This document shows positions 28,501-40,450 of a stretch of 64,000 nucleotides of DNA, one piece after another. The DNA lies in NCBI GenBank assembly GCA_023853785.1, contig JAJIRX010000510.1, positions 1 through 64,000 of the forward strand, given 5' to 3'. The DNA comes from Psilocybe azurescens. Lineage: Eukaryota > Basidiomycota > Agaricomycetes > Agaricales > Agrocybaceae. The notes beneath the pieces are model-generated. The model had not been told where the DNA came from and searched no databases. It was given only the letters and a program-made list of their open reading frames with translations. Every line of letters begins with the position of its first letter. Within the stretch, counting starts at the first letter, position 1. A program made the translations under genes and the position numbers.

Positions 28501-31500
28501 GTGGCGGAAGGGAAGGTCAGGGACCTAAAGGCCGAAGAGGACCAAATAGGGCAGGGCGCACAAATCAAGCACAGGAGTCAATCACATCAAATCTTAATGA
28601 TGCATCATACATGGCATTTGCGCCTGCAGAACAACACAGAGAATTTTCGAAATATGATTGGATATTAGACTCAGGAACAACCTCACATATCTGTACCATG
28701 AAGGAGGCATTTATTGATTATACACCACTCAAAGATTCAACCATACAGGGCCTCGGATTAAGCCCTGTCACTGCTCAAGGCCGTGGAACAGTCATTGTTA
28801 ATTTCTCTGTGGATGGAAAAACATTCCGACACCAACTCCGCAATGTCCTACATGTCCCTGATGCTCCAAACTGCCTACTATCAATCAGCAGAATTGATGA
28901 TGCAAATGGGCATGTTAAATTTACCAAAGGTGGATGCTCCATATCAGATTCCAAGGATAAAATAATTGGAAAAGGAATCAAGTCTAATAGGCTTTACCTA
29001 TTATTAGCCCATGCACAACTACCCGGAAAAGAGAAGACAAAATATGCTTCATCGCAGAAGCTTACCTGGGACCAATGGCACCAAAAATTTGGACACATAT
29101 CCATGTCATCTTTGCAACAAATCAGCCGGGAGGAGCTGGTAAATGGAATGGAGATAGATCACACATCTATTCCTTCCCCAACATGTGAGGCTTGTATCCA
29201 AGCAAAACAGGCTCACAAACCATTCCCAAAGGAGGCAGACAATTGCTCAGAGATTCCTGGAGAAGGATTTATGAGTGATGTTTGGGGACCAGCAGGAGTT
29301 CAGTCTATTGGAGGCTTCAAATATTACATCTCATTCACAGATGATGCAGTCCGCTTCAGTGGAGTAAAATTTATGAAGGATAAAACGGAGGCCTCAGCCC
29401 GGATAAAGGACCATGCCACCCTACTGGAAAGGAAATTTGGAAAACACCCAAAGTGGATGCGCTTTGAAAATGGGAAGGAGTTAGTCAACAAAGAAATAAA
29501 GAGATGGGCAGAAGAAAGAGGCATTGAAGTACAAACCACTGCACCTTATTCTCAATCACAAAATGGAGTAGCAGAGCGATTTAACCGTACACACCTGGAG
29601 CTTGCAAGAGCCATGCTAATTTCGAAGAAGCTACCTGATTTTTTTATGGGATGAAGCAGTCTCCCATGCCAATTACCTTCGAAACAGGGCACCTACCAGG
29701 GCGCTTAAAGGCCTGACACCTTACCGAAGCTTGGAATGGCTCCAAACCTGATGTTTCACACCTCAGAGAGTTTGGATGCGATGTATGGGTCCTAGATGAG
29801 TCCCAGAACCGATCCAAACTGCACCCAAAATCGCACAAGATGGTCTTTGTAGGATTTAATGATGGATCCAAATCAATTCGCTATTACGACAGCAAACATA
29901 GAAGCATCAAGACGTCCCAGAATTTCGCTTTTAATGAAAATGATGAACCTAGGGAACTTGAAATAATTACTACAGTACCTGGTTTGGCATCTGAGGGGAG
30001 CTAGGACCAGTTCCAGACGCACAAACCAACGAAATACAGTCAGAAAAAATTGTGCAACCAGCCATAATTTCCAGTGATTCAAATAATCGCCAACTACGCA
30101 CCAGAACAATGCAAATTGACTACAAGAAGTCTCACAACCCTCAGGCGCGAACTCCGTCATCAAGATTCAATACACCCACTCCTATTCCACTCCCTACACC
30201 AGATATCACTCGTCCAACAGAATCTTCAAAGGCTAAGCAAACAGAACGAACCAATGTTGCTTCAGAACATGAAATTGCAATGCTAGCTTCAAGAAATTCA
30301 GAAAGCAGCTTGCCTTTAACAATTGAAGAAGCACTTGCAGGAAGCGAATCTGAAGCATGGCAGGAAGCTATAGATGAAGAATTAAACACTCTGGAGAAGA
30401 TGGGGACTTGGGAACTACAAAACTTGCCAAGGGATCGAGAACCTATAGGCTGCAAATGGCTATTTACCAAGAAACATGACGCTGAAGGGAATATAATTAA
30501 ATACAAGGCAAGACTTGTTGCACAGGGCTTCTCACAGAAGCCAGGAATAGACTACAGCAATGATGGGACATTCGCACCAGTTATGCACTTTGAAACTTTA
30601 CACACTTTACTCGCACTCTCAGCAGTCCATGGATGGAGTCTTCGACAGCTTGACGTCAAGGGAGCTTATTTAAATGGATACATTGAAGAGGAATTATATA
30701 TGCGACAACCTCCTGGATATAATGATGGATCAGGACGTGTCTGTCGACTTAGGGCGCTTCGTTGTATGGTCTCAAACAAGCTGGAAATGTTTGGAACAAG
30801 GAATTTGATACAGCCATGAAGGACTTGCGATTCACTAGACTCAAATCTGATTACTGCTGCTACAAACGACAAGAGGGAGAAGAATTTGAGATCCTACTTG
30901 TCTGGGTAGATGACATCCTATCTATTGCAAACTCAGATGCTCGGAACGATTTATTGGAGCAACAATTACGCCAGAAATTTGATATTAAATCGCTGGGACA
31001 ACCCTCACTACTTCTAGGAATGAATGTTATACAGGATCATCATTCCAAAGTCATTTCCATTTCGCAAACTGCCTACATTAATCAACTACTCAAGAAATTT
31101 GGTCTTGAGGATGTAAACCCAGTCACTACTCCCATGGATCCAAATGTGAAGCTTGACAATCCAGATGTACCTCAAGGAAAATTGGACGAGCAGGGGGAGC
31201 AGCTAGAACAAGCCAGTGCTAGCTATGCAACACTTATGGGATCGCTTATGTATTTGGCAATTGGAACCCGGCCAGACATCGCATTTTCAGTCCAGAAACT
31301 CGCACAGTTCACCAAGAACCCTCAGAAACAGCATTGGACAGCTGTTAAATGAATATTTCGCTACCTTAAAGGTACTCGACACTACAAACTCACCTATGGT
31401 CATGAAACCGAGGAAATCAACCAAGAATTAAATATTTACTGTGATGCAGATTGGGCATCAGATAGAGACAGGAAATCTATCAGTGGATACATTATCAAGC

Positions 31501-31886
31501 TAGCTGGAGGTGCTGTTGCTTGGAGTGCAAAGAAACAGAGCACAGTAGCTCTTTCAACTGTAGAAGCAGAGTACACTGCTGCTACTCACTGCGCAAAACA
31601 GGTACTCTGGCAGAGAACATTATTCATGGAATTAGGAATTGATATTCCTACTACCTCAACTATATTCTCAGACAACCAAGCAGCTGTCTCAATCGCTCAC
31701 CATCCAGAATTTTATTCCAAAACCAAACACATTGACATCTCACTCCACTTTCTTCGTGATCTTGTCCAGAATGGTACACTCAATTTAGTTTATATCAATA
31801 CCAGAGAAAATATAGCAGATCTATTCACCAAGGGACTACCTAGGACATTACACCAGGACCTCACATTCGAAATTGGAGTATTCTAG
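28500..31886 (+). pseudogene. Copia-2 pol: protease, integrase, RT, RNase H
   Basis: Protease WILDSGTTSHI near 28660; GAG-pre-integrase WHQKFGHI..CEACIQAKQAHKPFP (29080-29225); integrase core FMSDVWGP (29270), RFENGKELVN (29460, Glu where Asp is usual) and GVAERFNRT (29570); RT WLFTKKHDAEG at about 30460, LDVKGAYLNGYIEEELYM and the catalytic box WVDDIL at 30905-30922; RNase H CDADWASDRDRKSISGY (31440), STVALSTVEAEYTAA and the tail ENIADLFTKGLP, stopping at 31886. Frame breaks lie at 29640 (T7, one T too many), 29730, 30000 (G-run) and 30760, plus a TGA at 31349-31351 in place of Arg. With identical LTRs, several of these may be sequencing errors. Confidence 0.9.
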
Positions 31887-31906
31887 AGATGCCCGAGCAG
31901 GGGGAG

Positions 31907-32114
31907 TGTTGGGAATGTGCTCGGACATTCCACACATTTGTCTTGTAGATTTATCTTATTAATTGTCTTACTAATAATCTCTCGGCCTCGGCTATGCCAT
32001 ACATAGAAATAATTAGACGCTGGTAGAGTATTCTAGTTACAGTAGATACATGTATATAAGTAGCTGCGAAATTTGTACAATAGAATTAAGAATTCCAAAC
32101 ATAAATTGTCAATA
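31907..32114 (+). repeat. Copia-2 3' LTR
   Basis: 208 bp, preceded by the polypurine tract AGCAGGGGGAG. It is identical by eye to the 5' LTR and followed by the duplicated CATCC. Confidence 0.95.
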
Positions 32115-32119
32115 CATCC

Positions 32120-32610
32120 CATTCCTGGGAGTGGATGTTAAAGTTGCCCCCATGTATATGAAGGGTGGAAGTGAGGCCGCCTCCACCGCACGGAGGAGAG
32201 CGGCCGTATGGTCTTGTCTGAGTAGACGTTCATCAGATTGTAGCTCTGTCTGTTTGCGAACAGGCTGAGAATTAACACGTCATGGTGATCAATAAGATTG
32301 CGAAGCGCATCGAAGGACAAAACTCTTTCAAGCAGTTAGACACATAGGCCATAACCCTCAGACGAGTGTCAGGTTCAGGATTGCGTATCATAGGCAACCA
32401 AGCTGGATGCAATGGGGCGCCAATAACATCATCGCCAGACTTACAAGAAGTGGATGGTGTGGTGCGTACAAACCTCCAAGGAGGTTCTTGGATAAAAACA
32501 ATATCGTATGCTAATACAGAATGTTTGAGTATAGTTTCTATGCTTAGGCTGGACTTTGCGCAATTGAAACTCAAAATTCTAACCAGAAGGTCCTGGACAG
32601 TTTGACTCAT
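32120..32610 (-). pseudogene. LINE copy D ORF2 N-terminus (endonuclease)
   Basis: It starts at the ATG at 32610 (MSQTVQDLLVRILSFNC), one base after the ORF1 stop at 32612-32614. The endonuclease motifs are IQEPPWRFVRT and, after a frame change near 32310, QSYNLMNVYSD and the YTWGQL-proximal metal-binding segment. The gene is interrupted at 32114/27432 by Copia-2 and resumes at 27431 in the HPGVATQLLNT region. The domain would nick the target DNA to prime reverse transcription. Confidence 0.8.
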
Positions 32611-32611
32611 C

Positions 32612-34561
32612 CTAATGACTGCTGGTTAGGGATTGACGGTGTGAAAGTGAATTTGTTCGTACCTGACAATATTTCTCAACATGCCAAAGCTGATCAAACC
32701 TGTGACTCCAGAACGCGCAAGCGCGCTCATGGGCACTGTGATTCTTTCCGCAATTTGGGCAGCGAGGGGTGTGAGGGCAGGGCTCTCCAGCAGGTGTTGG
32801 TGCCTGTGGGGAGTCTGCCTTTGGATTGCCTTGCAGCAGCCTGCAACGGCAGCGATGCTCCTCCAGCTTGTGAGAACCAGAGCATCGTGGACATTTGGTG
32901 GCTACTGCGTGGCAGCGACTGACGGGATGGCCCCACTTCCAACACCGAGTGCAGAGGGGGCAGCAGAGCTCTTCAAGCTAGAATGTATCCAGAGGGGGCA
33001 ACTCCTGAACATGAACTGTTTGTCAACAAGCTGGCGGGCGCAGGCACCGGATGCGGTGTCCCAGATATCAAAGAAAGCAGTGGCAGTAGTGCTTGCCTTG
33101 GAAGTGTGGACTACGCTGGGGTCCCCGCATAGAATGTGCGATGAGGTCCAAATGGGAGAGGCTTTGAGTGCCGAAGCAACCTCTTCCCGTTCAGTGAGGT
33201 GGTCCAGGTCATAATGAGTACCTTGGAACCGAGGAACATCAACAATTTGTAAGAACAACTTGGACGTGGGCATGCTGACCCACGGTGTAAACTTGTAGTG
33301 GGCCTTGAAATGAGCAGTAACCGCGCCACAGAGAATGTCCGTGTCACGCTCACTGGGGACTTTGTCGGTGGGTACAGAGTATCCATCGTATGCGAATTCA
33401 ACACCAAGGACCTTAATGCAAAGGCCCTGGTGGGAAAGGATGTCCAAAAACAGATCCTTGAAGAGGATGGTGAGATTAGCATCCTTGGCATGATCTCCCA
33501 CATCGATGAGCAACTGGCACCTCAATGGGCCATGTGAGGTATAGTCTGGGATTCTCCTACCCTTGCAGGAGGGGGGGTCGGGGATGGAGGGGCAGCTGGC
33601 AGAGCTGGCTGCTGAGTTGGTGCCTTTTTGTGAGCGGCCTCAGCGTAGGAACGTGGGGCAGGGGCGTGTGGGGCAGGTGGAAGAGGGAGAGGCGCTGGGG
33701 GGGCCTCTGATTAGGCACAACCGGTTTCTTGGCCAGAGGGCGGGGTTGAGGAGGAGCAGGAGGAGGAGGAGAGGGCTTGTCAGCCCGCTCTTTCCCTTAT
33801 CCTGCTGTGCTTGGACAGGGGGCCTGGCCTGCGCACTCCTACGAGAGGAGTGAACAGGTTCGGCCAGAGTCATAACAACATCGTCATCACCAGCCCCACC
33901 GTGGTCAGACCAAGCGGGGGGGGAGATGTGGAGAGGGTCTGGGGAAGTAGGACCGATGGCCAAAGGCCTTTGAATAGTGTCATCTTCTGCAGTGAATAAC
34001 TCTGCAACCACATGGATTGGGAGGATGTTATCGTGAGTGGGAGTGGTACCCAAGTCCCCATTGAAGGTCTCGTGGGTAAAGTCCACTAATGCTTGAGCCA
34101 GGGATGCCCCCATGGGGGACGAGTGAAGGTCGATGTGAGATGAATTGACATACCCAATGATTGTCCTGAGTGCTCCCAATATCCTATGGCTATCGTCTAT
34201 CACATTGGCGTTGTCATAACTGAGTGATAGGTATGAGGGGGAGTCTTCCATATCTTTGTCCTCAGTCCTTGCCGGTGAAGGGGGCGTCAGAGCGCTGGGT
34301 GGTGTTGTCCCTGGCAGTAACCGTGGGAGTGCAATGACAAGACAACTGCCTCGAAGACATGGCAGAGCAACTGGGTTGGGCAGTGCATGCCCCACGTGAA
34401 GCAGGGACCAGGCCTTGACTATAGGTATCTCAAACAGCAGGAGTGCCTGCTGTAGGGACCGGGGATGCAGTCGACGAAGGTTGAGCTGCAGATGATCTGG
34501 CTGAGGAGGTCACTGACCGAAAAGGGGACAGTGGCCTTGTGGGTTGCTGTTTAGGCGGCAT
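32612..34561 (-). pseudogene. LINE copy D ORF1
   Basis: The minus-strand ORF1 runs from the ATG at 34561 to the TAG at 32612-32614. It is collinear with copy B: Pro/Ser-rich N-terminus, EDKDMEDSPSYLSLSY, TIIGYVNSSHIDLHSSP, LIDVGDHAKDANLTILF, VSMPTSKLFL, DLDHLTEREEVASALKASP, and the knuckle region near 32720-32950. Frameshifts are at about 34395, 33640, 33525, 32900 and 32730. The role is as for copy B. Together with 32120-32610 and 25245-27431 it makes an almost complete LINE split by Copia-2. Confidence 0.78.
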
Positions 34562-34705
34562 AGATAGGTGAGACCTAAGCTACGCTTGCCAAAGGTGGTC
34601 TGCTGGGAGTGGCTACCCAAGTAAAGCTTTGTGTAGAACATTTCGCGACAATGAGCAGAAAGTTCTCACAGTGGATACATGGCAGTACCGGAACAAGAAA
34701 GGATG
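34562..34705 (-). other. LINE copy D 5' UTR and 5' end
   Basis: The 144-bp 5' untranslated region ends at 34705 with the same bases (CATCCTTTCTTGTTCCGGTA on the minus strand) as copies Z and B. An internal Pol II promoter is expected in LINEs of this type, but no motif could be assigned. Confidence 0.6.
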
Positions 34706-34848
34706 CTGAGTGTATTGAGACTGAACTATGCTATCTACTTGCCTGAAGTCCGAAGTGAGTAACTAAGGAGTTCAAGCAGTGTACTACAGCTACATAGGTG
34801 TCTGTCATGTGATCCCATCTGTCTGAGTCTGAAATATCAATTCTAACA
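34706..34848 (-). repeat. Copia-1 LTR, partial
   Basis: Minus-oriented LTR part, matching 14894-15145 from the CTCAGTGTATTGAGACTG region to the TGTTAGAATTG end. The rest was replaced by LINE copy D. Confidence 0.8.
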
Positions 34849-35029
34849 GCCAGATCATCTGCAGCTCAACCTTCGTCAACTGCATCCCTGGTCCCTACAG
34901 TGGGCACTCCTGCTGTTTGAGATACCTATAGTCAAGGCCCAGTCCCTGCTTCACGTGGGGCATGCACTGCCCAACCCAGTCGCTCTGCCATGTCTTTGAG
35001 GCAGTCGTCTCATCATTGCACTCCCACAG
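34849..35029 (+). pseudogene. LINE fragment E (ORF1, opposite orientation)
   Basis: About 180 bp matches ORF1 codons downstream of the start (the segment around 13160-13320 of copy B, inverted). It sits between two Copia LTRs, so it is probably old LINE sequence into which both Copia elements inserted. No open frame of note. Confidence 0.65.
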
Positions 35030-35031
35030 TT

Positions 35032-35405
35032 TGTTAAAGCAGGCGAGCTTGGGAACATGCGAGACACTCGGTGACCAAGTTATAGAACTATGGGCACAGG
35101 GACAAGCGAGCTATAAGCATCTGAAATCCTAAGTGAGTAACTGGATATATTAGACATAAGACCTAACTACTTGCCTGAAGTCCTAAGTGAGTAACTGGGG
35201 ACTTCTGGCACTAAGCTACAAGTCGTTATATACTATGTGGTACAGATCTAAACCCGAAAGGAAGTTGATAAACATCATATAGATGATAAGAATCAAGATA
35301 AAGATCTGGAGCATCAAATACATAAAGATCAACAATGCTGATGAAATCATGATAAAGATCAGATCACATGATCTATAGATAGAAGTATGAAATGCAGTTT
35401 TAACA
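35032..35405 (-). repeat. Copia-3 3' LTR
   Basis: 374-bp LTR. On the minus strand it starts TGTTAAAACTGCATTTC and ends GCTTTAACA. It shares short blocks with the Copia-1 LTR (GAGTTACTCACTTAGGACTTCAGG twice) but is longer and otherwise diverged. The pol gene on the same strand ends at 35503. Confidence 0.8.
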
Positions 35406-35502
35406 CTTCCCCATGTTCTGACATGTCTCCAAAATAAAGAAGAACAATAATGAAAAAACAAATGAAATGAAAAAAAAACATAAAACAAGTCAAATCAAGA
35501 AA

Positions 35503-37262
35503 TCAAGATTTAAGTCCCATATTATCTCTACAATACTCCACTTTGGGAGGTGAGAGTGGTTTGGTCAGAATATCAGCAACTTGCTCATTGGTGGAAATAT
35601 ATGAAGGTGCAATCTTCCCAGCACTAACTGCATCTCTAAGCCAGTAATAGCGTAAGTCAAGATGCTTCATGTGTCTATGGTGTTCAGGATTCTTGGATAC
35701 ACTGATAGATGACTGATTATGCATATGCAATACAGAGGGCTCATTAATGGTGTAGCCAAACTCATGTAAGATATTGCGCATCCATGCAATCTCTTTAACT
35801 GCTTCAACTGCAGTAATGTACTCTGCTTCAGTTGTAGACAAGGTAACCACAGTTTGAAGTTTGCTAGACCATCCAATAGCTCCTCCAGCAAGTAATGTCA
35901 AATAGCCACTTGTAGAGCGGCCAGTGTCCACACAATCACCATGAGCTGCATCAGTGTAGGTAATGAAGTTGTCATGACCAACAGCACCAGAATAGGTGAG
36001 TTTCAAATCCAATGTGCCTCTAAGGTATCTGAACAGATGCTTGACAGCCCAGTGTTTAGGACCAGGATTGGAGTTAAAGCGTGCCAAATAAGACACAGTA
36101 TAAGCAATGTCAGGCTGGGTAATAGTAGCCAAGTACTGCAAGGAACCAACTGCATTGAGATATGGAACATTACACACATATTCTACCTCATCTCCATTTT
36201 GAGGGCCATCTGCTTTAGATAGCACAGTTTCAACTGCCATAGGTGTTTTCACTGGATTAGAGTCTAACATGCCATATGTGTCAAGCATATCAAGAATGTA
36301 CTGTCACTGATGCAAAGTGATAGTTTTTGCATCAAAGTCTCTTTTGACAGCTACACCAAGCAGGAACTGAGTAGGACCCAAGTCATGGAGTGCAAAATGT
36401 GCAGCAAGTTGCTTTACAGCCTTATCAATAGCAGCATCAGATTTGGAGGCAAATGTAATGTCATCAATATAAATAGGCACAATAATCTTCACATCTCCAT
36501 CTGAGTAGATGTAGACAGAGCGATCAGATTCAATGTGCTTGTAACCCATTTGAGTGAATGCATCATGTAACTTGATGTTCCATTGACGTGCAGACTGCTT
36601 GAGACCATAGAGTGACTTTTTCAGCTTTAAAACAACATTAGGACCACCTTGGTGAAATCCCTCAGGTTGCAGCATGTAAATGTCCTCATCAAGGTCACCT
36701 TTAGTGAATGCAGCTGTAATGTCTACAGAACACAATTTCAAGTCTCCAAAAGCTGCTAAAGCTACAGTCAACCGGAATGCGCTAGGACAGAATATTGGAG
36801 CAAAGACCTCATGGTAGTCAATGCCAGGATGCTGACTGAAGCCCTTGGCAATGATACGAGCCTTGTAACACTCAATTGTTCCATCTGCATTCCGTTTGAT
36901 CTTAAAGACCCAACCAGACCCAATAGCCTTTTGACCAGGTGGGAGCTCAACTTGCTTCCATGTTAGATTATGCTGCAATAGATTAAATTCTGTAGTAGCA
37001 GCTTCTTCCCACATATGTGCATCATTGCCTTTCATAGCCTACTTATATGTGTGAGGATCAGCACCAGAAGCAAGGCCTGCAAACTGCACTTCCTCAAATC
37101 CAGGATCATTAGCATCATCTGGTTCAGCTGGGTGATCAACTTTCCACCATTCACCAGGTTGCTTAGTGGGACGCGTAGAGCGTCATAGCAATGCAGGATC
37201 AACTGGAGCACGTTGGCATTGATGACGTGGAGGATTAGGAGGTGGTGGAACAGCTTGTTGAC
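35503..37262 (-). pseudogene. Copia-3 pol: RT and RNase H
   Basis: Minus strand: linker from 37262, then RT (NADGTIECYKARIIAKGFSQ, GIDYHEVFAP, VDITAAFTKGDLDEDIYM, SLYGLKQSARQWN, catalytic box YIDDITFAS near 36475) and RNase H (TYTDAAHGDCVDTGRSTSGY, TLSTTEAEYITAVEA, WMRNILHEFGY, EQVADILTKPLSPPK), ending at TAA 35503. Only two stops interrupt it: TAG at about 37038 (Gln in the copy at 8020) and TGA at 36301-36303. The 5' part is lost at the inverted-repeat element starting at 37265. This is one of the best preserved pol genes in the window. Confidence 0.88.
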
Positions 37263-37264
37263 TG

Positions 37265-38066
37265 GTAGCTACAAACTGATTCATGGAAACACGGTTGTTG
37301 CCACAGGAAATCCTGCTTAGCTACCGCATATGAATGAAACACTTTTATTTCATTCAAAACGGTTTCATTTTCATTTCAATCAACCCAAAAACCTCTTTTT
37401 TCATCCTTTTTCCTTCATTTCTGCTGCATTTTTCATTCATTCAATTGAAATATCTTCATCTTTGACTCATTTGTGCTGTGAATGATGAGCTCTACTTTTG
37501 TTTCATTCATCTGTGGCAATTGTTTCATTATTTCTTTCATCCTTGCTATAGAAATATTATTTCATTCATCTTCTACTATTACTTCAATGATTTTTCAATC
37601 ATTTCTGGCAGGATTTTCAATGTCTTAATGCTTTCTAATTTAGGAAATACATTGTTGTTAGTGTGTGCTCAGGTCTGTGCCTTGCTGCAGTGGTAGGGTG
37701 GCCTATTTGGGGGTATTTTTGGATTTAAGGCTCAAATCTGCCAATCAATACATCTGGTGTTGCAAAATAAGGCATTTAAAAAAGTTCCCAGAAATTACAT
37801 AATTGTTTCCCATCATATTTGCGAATGAAAGAGGTGCCTAGGGTGAATGAAACAGCAATGAAACAGCAATGAAACAGCCCTAGAAATGAATGAGACAGGG
37901 AATGAAAAACTTTCCAGTAATGAATGAAAGAAAATACTGTTTCTCGTTGCCAGCAGCAATGAAACAAAAATGCAAACGAAGAGAAAAGTGTTTCATTCAT
38001 TCATGGTAGCTAAGCAGGATTCTCTGCAGCAGCTACCGCATTTTCATCAATGGAGATTGTAGCTAC
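37265..38066. mobile_element. Non-autonomous TIR element with TTTCATTCA arrays
   Basis: An 802-bp element with inverted ends of about 78 bp. Both ends read GTAGCTACAA .. ATCCTGCTTAGCTACC .. GAATGAAACAC inward, with a few differences. The interior is filled on both sides with repeats of (T)TTCATTCA and its complement. No coding region is present. The left flank is Copia-3 and the right flank LINE F, so the insertion site cannot be reconstructed and no target duplication was certain (TTGAC and TTGTC are candidates). The superfamily is unknown. Confidence 0.75.
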
Positions 38067-38069
38067 TAT

Positions 38070-38730
38070 TGTCTCTGGAAGTTAGAGTTCAGCGACAATA
38101 TTGTTAAATTCTTCTCCCATTATCTGGTCGGTCACTCTATGCAGTATGCATGGAGCAATTTTATCTCTGACCTCCATCGGGCAGATGTAGGAGTGGGACA
38201 GGACTCTGCTCTTTCCCCAGTCCTATCTGCTCTCTATCTTAGCCTCATCATGAGGCTCTTCGAGCTGGACCCACTCACTCGTGGGTGTTTCCTGCTCTCA
38301 TATGTCAACGATGGCACTCTTGTAGTGCAATTGAAGTCTCTTCTTGACAACTGTGAAGCCCTTAAACAAGCCTATGGTGTCATATTCAAATTGTTCAAGA
38401 AATTTGGACTCGCTCTGGAGCACGACAAGTCTGAAGTATTCCACTTTGACCAGTCGCACTCCAAAGACAATCCCCCTGTCGATCTGGGCTATGCTCCGTA
38501 CACCAGCGCAACCCCTCTCAAACCCAAGCTGTACTGGCGGTACTTGGGTTTCTACTTTGATTGCAAGCTCACCTTCACTGAGCATGTCCAATATTACTCT
38601 ACCAAGGCTTTGTCTACCGTCAAGGCGATGAAGATGCTTGGTAGTTCTACTCGAGGTCTGTGCCCTGTCCAGAAGCGTGTCCTCTATTGTGCCTGTGTAC
38701 TTCTGATAGTTACATATGGCTTTTGTCTTT
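38070..38730 (+). pseudogene. LINE copy F, reverse transcriptase fragment
   Basis: This plus-strand piece covers RT from the LWKLGFSDNVVKFFSHYLVG region through GQGSALSPVLSALYL-like sequence (here GQDSALSPVLSALYLSL) and LLSYVNDGTLVV to KALSTVKAMKMLGSSTRGL and YGFCL. It is open from 38139 to 38730. It is cut on both sides, by the TIR element (38066) and by KDZ-like copy 3 (38731). The catalytic box again reads YVND. Confidence 0.85.
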
Positions 38731-38749
38731 GAGGTCTTTCCTTTCCCCA

Positions 38750-39070
38750 CACAATCCATATGAACTCCAGTGGACTCCAGTAGACTCTCTGTCCAGCCAA
38801 ACTGGCTGACAGATTGTCCAGTCCACTGGACTGGAACTGGACTGCAGTCTACTGGAGTCCACTGGACTTGCACTGGACTCCTGCCAAATTTTCAGTCCAG
38901 TCTCAGTCCAGTGGATTATGAGTCCAGTAAAGTCCACTGGAGTCCACTGGAGTCCACTGGACTGGGGCTTAAATATTCACTGAACAACAACAAATAATAT
39001 ATTTATTAGCACAGTCCAGTGGAGTCCAGTGGAGTCCAGTTGAATCCACTGGAGTTCACTGAATGCAATA
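38750..39070. repeat. Left subterminal palindrome array, copy 3
   Basis: Dense TCCAGTGGA and TCCACTGGA units with a 10-bp period, for example GGAGTCCACT repeated at 38935-38965 and GTCCAGTGGA at 39005-39035. The array is interrupted by an AT-rich spacer near 38980. Confidence 0.8.
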
Positions 39071-39290
39071 ATTAACACAATATCCAAAGTATGATCATTA
39101 GTTATTAATATTAATTGCAAAAAATAAAAGAGTAAAATCAATGGAAATAAACTCTATGAAATAACAATTAAATGAAACAATAGTTAAATGTACATGGGAG
39201 CAAAGCCTCCCTATGGATACATTTTTGTATTTTGTTCAGTCCGTGGGGTGAAATTTCACAGGCACATGTGATGCACATGCATGCCTGGCA

Positions 39291-40275
39291 TTGGCTGATT
39301 GGCATGACAACAATCAAATGAACAACCCCAACCTTTCTTCCAACTACCACCATGACCACCTTGTCAGTCGGAGCCAGGCAACAGCCGACCCGACAGCGAC
39401 AGAGGATGATGACAACCGTGACAGCCACGCCAATGACAATGACAATGAGGACCCAGATGAGGACAACCACGAACACGATGACAAGGACCTGGACAAGGAC
39501 GTAGGTGAGGACCTGGACATAGGCAAGGACCTGGACGTAGGTGAGGACAACCCGAACAAGGACAAGGGCAAGGGCAAGGGCAAGGGTGGCTACAACGAGG
39601 ATGAGGACAATGGCAGCGACAGTGATGAGGACAACGGCGACAGGTATGGACGGGTACGAGGACAGCGAGGACAGACAACAGTGACAAGGACAGGGACAAC
39701 AGCTGCAACAGGGACAACGGCTGTGACAGGGACGAGGACAGGGACGATGGCTGCAACAGCAACGAGGACAGCGAGGACAGACAACAGCTATGAGGACAGA
39801 GACAGGGATGGGGATGATGGCTGTGACAGCAACGAGGACAGGGATGGCAGCTGCAATGGTGACAGGTACGATGAGGATGAGGACAGGGACAGGGACAATG
39901 GCTGCAACAACAACGAGGATGGGGACAGCAGCTGTGACAGCAATGAGGACGGGTACAGCGGCTGTGACAGTGACAGGTACAGACACGTACAACAACAGTG
40001 GCTACAATGACAATGATGATGCGGACAACAGCAACGGGTACGAGGACAACACAGACGATGCACACAAAGGTGATGACAGCTGTGACAGTGATGAGGGTGA
40101 CAGGTACAAGGACAATGACGACGGCAGCTGCGAGGGCTGTGACAGCAACAAGGACATGAACAACAGCTGACGGGTACCAACGGGTACAAGGACAGCAGCT
40201 GCAACAGCGATGACAAGGGCAAAGACGATGTGGACGGCTGTTGCAAAGACATCGACAAAGGGTAAAACACATACC
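39291..40275 (+). other. Asp/Asn-rich tandem-repeat ORF of KDZ-like copy 3
   Basis: Not a recognised family. The plus frame is open from 39291 to 40010 (240 codons) and reads MADWHDNNQMNNPN, then EDDDNRDSHANDNDNEDPDEDN, alternating LDVGEDLDIGKD units, a GKGKGKGG block, and DNGSDSDEDNGDRYG. A shifted frame from 39790 continues with TGMAAAM.., then DTYNNSGYNDNDDADNSNGYEDNTDD. The nucleotide period is built of GACAAC, GACAGC and GAGGAC, so opposite frames are also open and coding cannot be assumed. The upstream block GTCGGAGCCAGGC .. CCGACCCGAC matches 16226-16256 in copy 2. Position and bias match the repeat ORF there. Confidence 0.4.
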
Positions 40276-40450
40276 GACGACCCAAAGAACAACACGTACA
40301 ATGGTAAAGTACTGCTCCTGCCCCCTCTTTTTATTTTTATTTTCATTTGCTTTTTTATTCACTTTTTCTTCCTTTTGTCTTGGCCCTTGCATGTAGATAG
40401 TAATGTATTAAATAGTTATTAATATACTGTATTCCACTGATCTGAATTTA

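Larger units (their letters stand above)
27432..32114 (+). mobile_element. Copia-2, complete Ty1/Copia element
   Basis: A 4,683-bp element with two 208-bp LTRs that look identical base for base, and a perfect 5-bp duplication CATCC at 27427-27431 and 32115-32119. The uninterrupted site is single in LINE copy B at 10922-10926. It is inserted in LINE copy D. It carries gag and pol in one direction and is the youngest-looking element here. Confidence 0.95.

Noticed and set aside
39364..40392. A 342-codon minus-strand frame rich in Cys, His and Pro, which looks like a cysteine-rich protein
   Set aside because: It is the antisense of the GACAAC-type repeat; any frame of such a low-complexity tract is open. 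The plus-strand Asp/Asn frame is the only one shared with copy 2.
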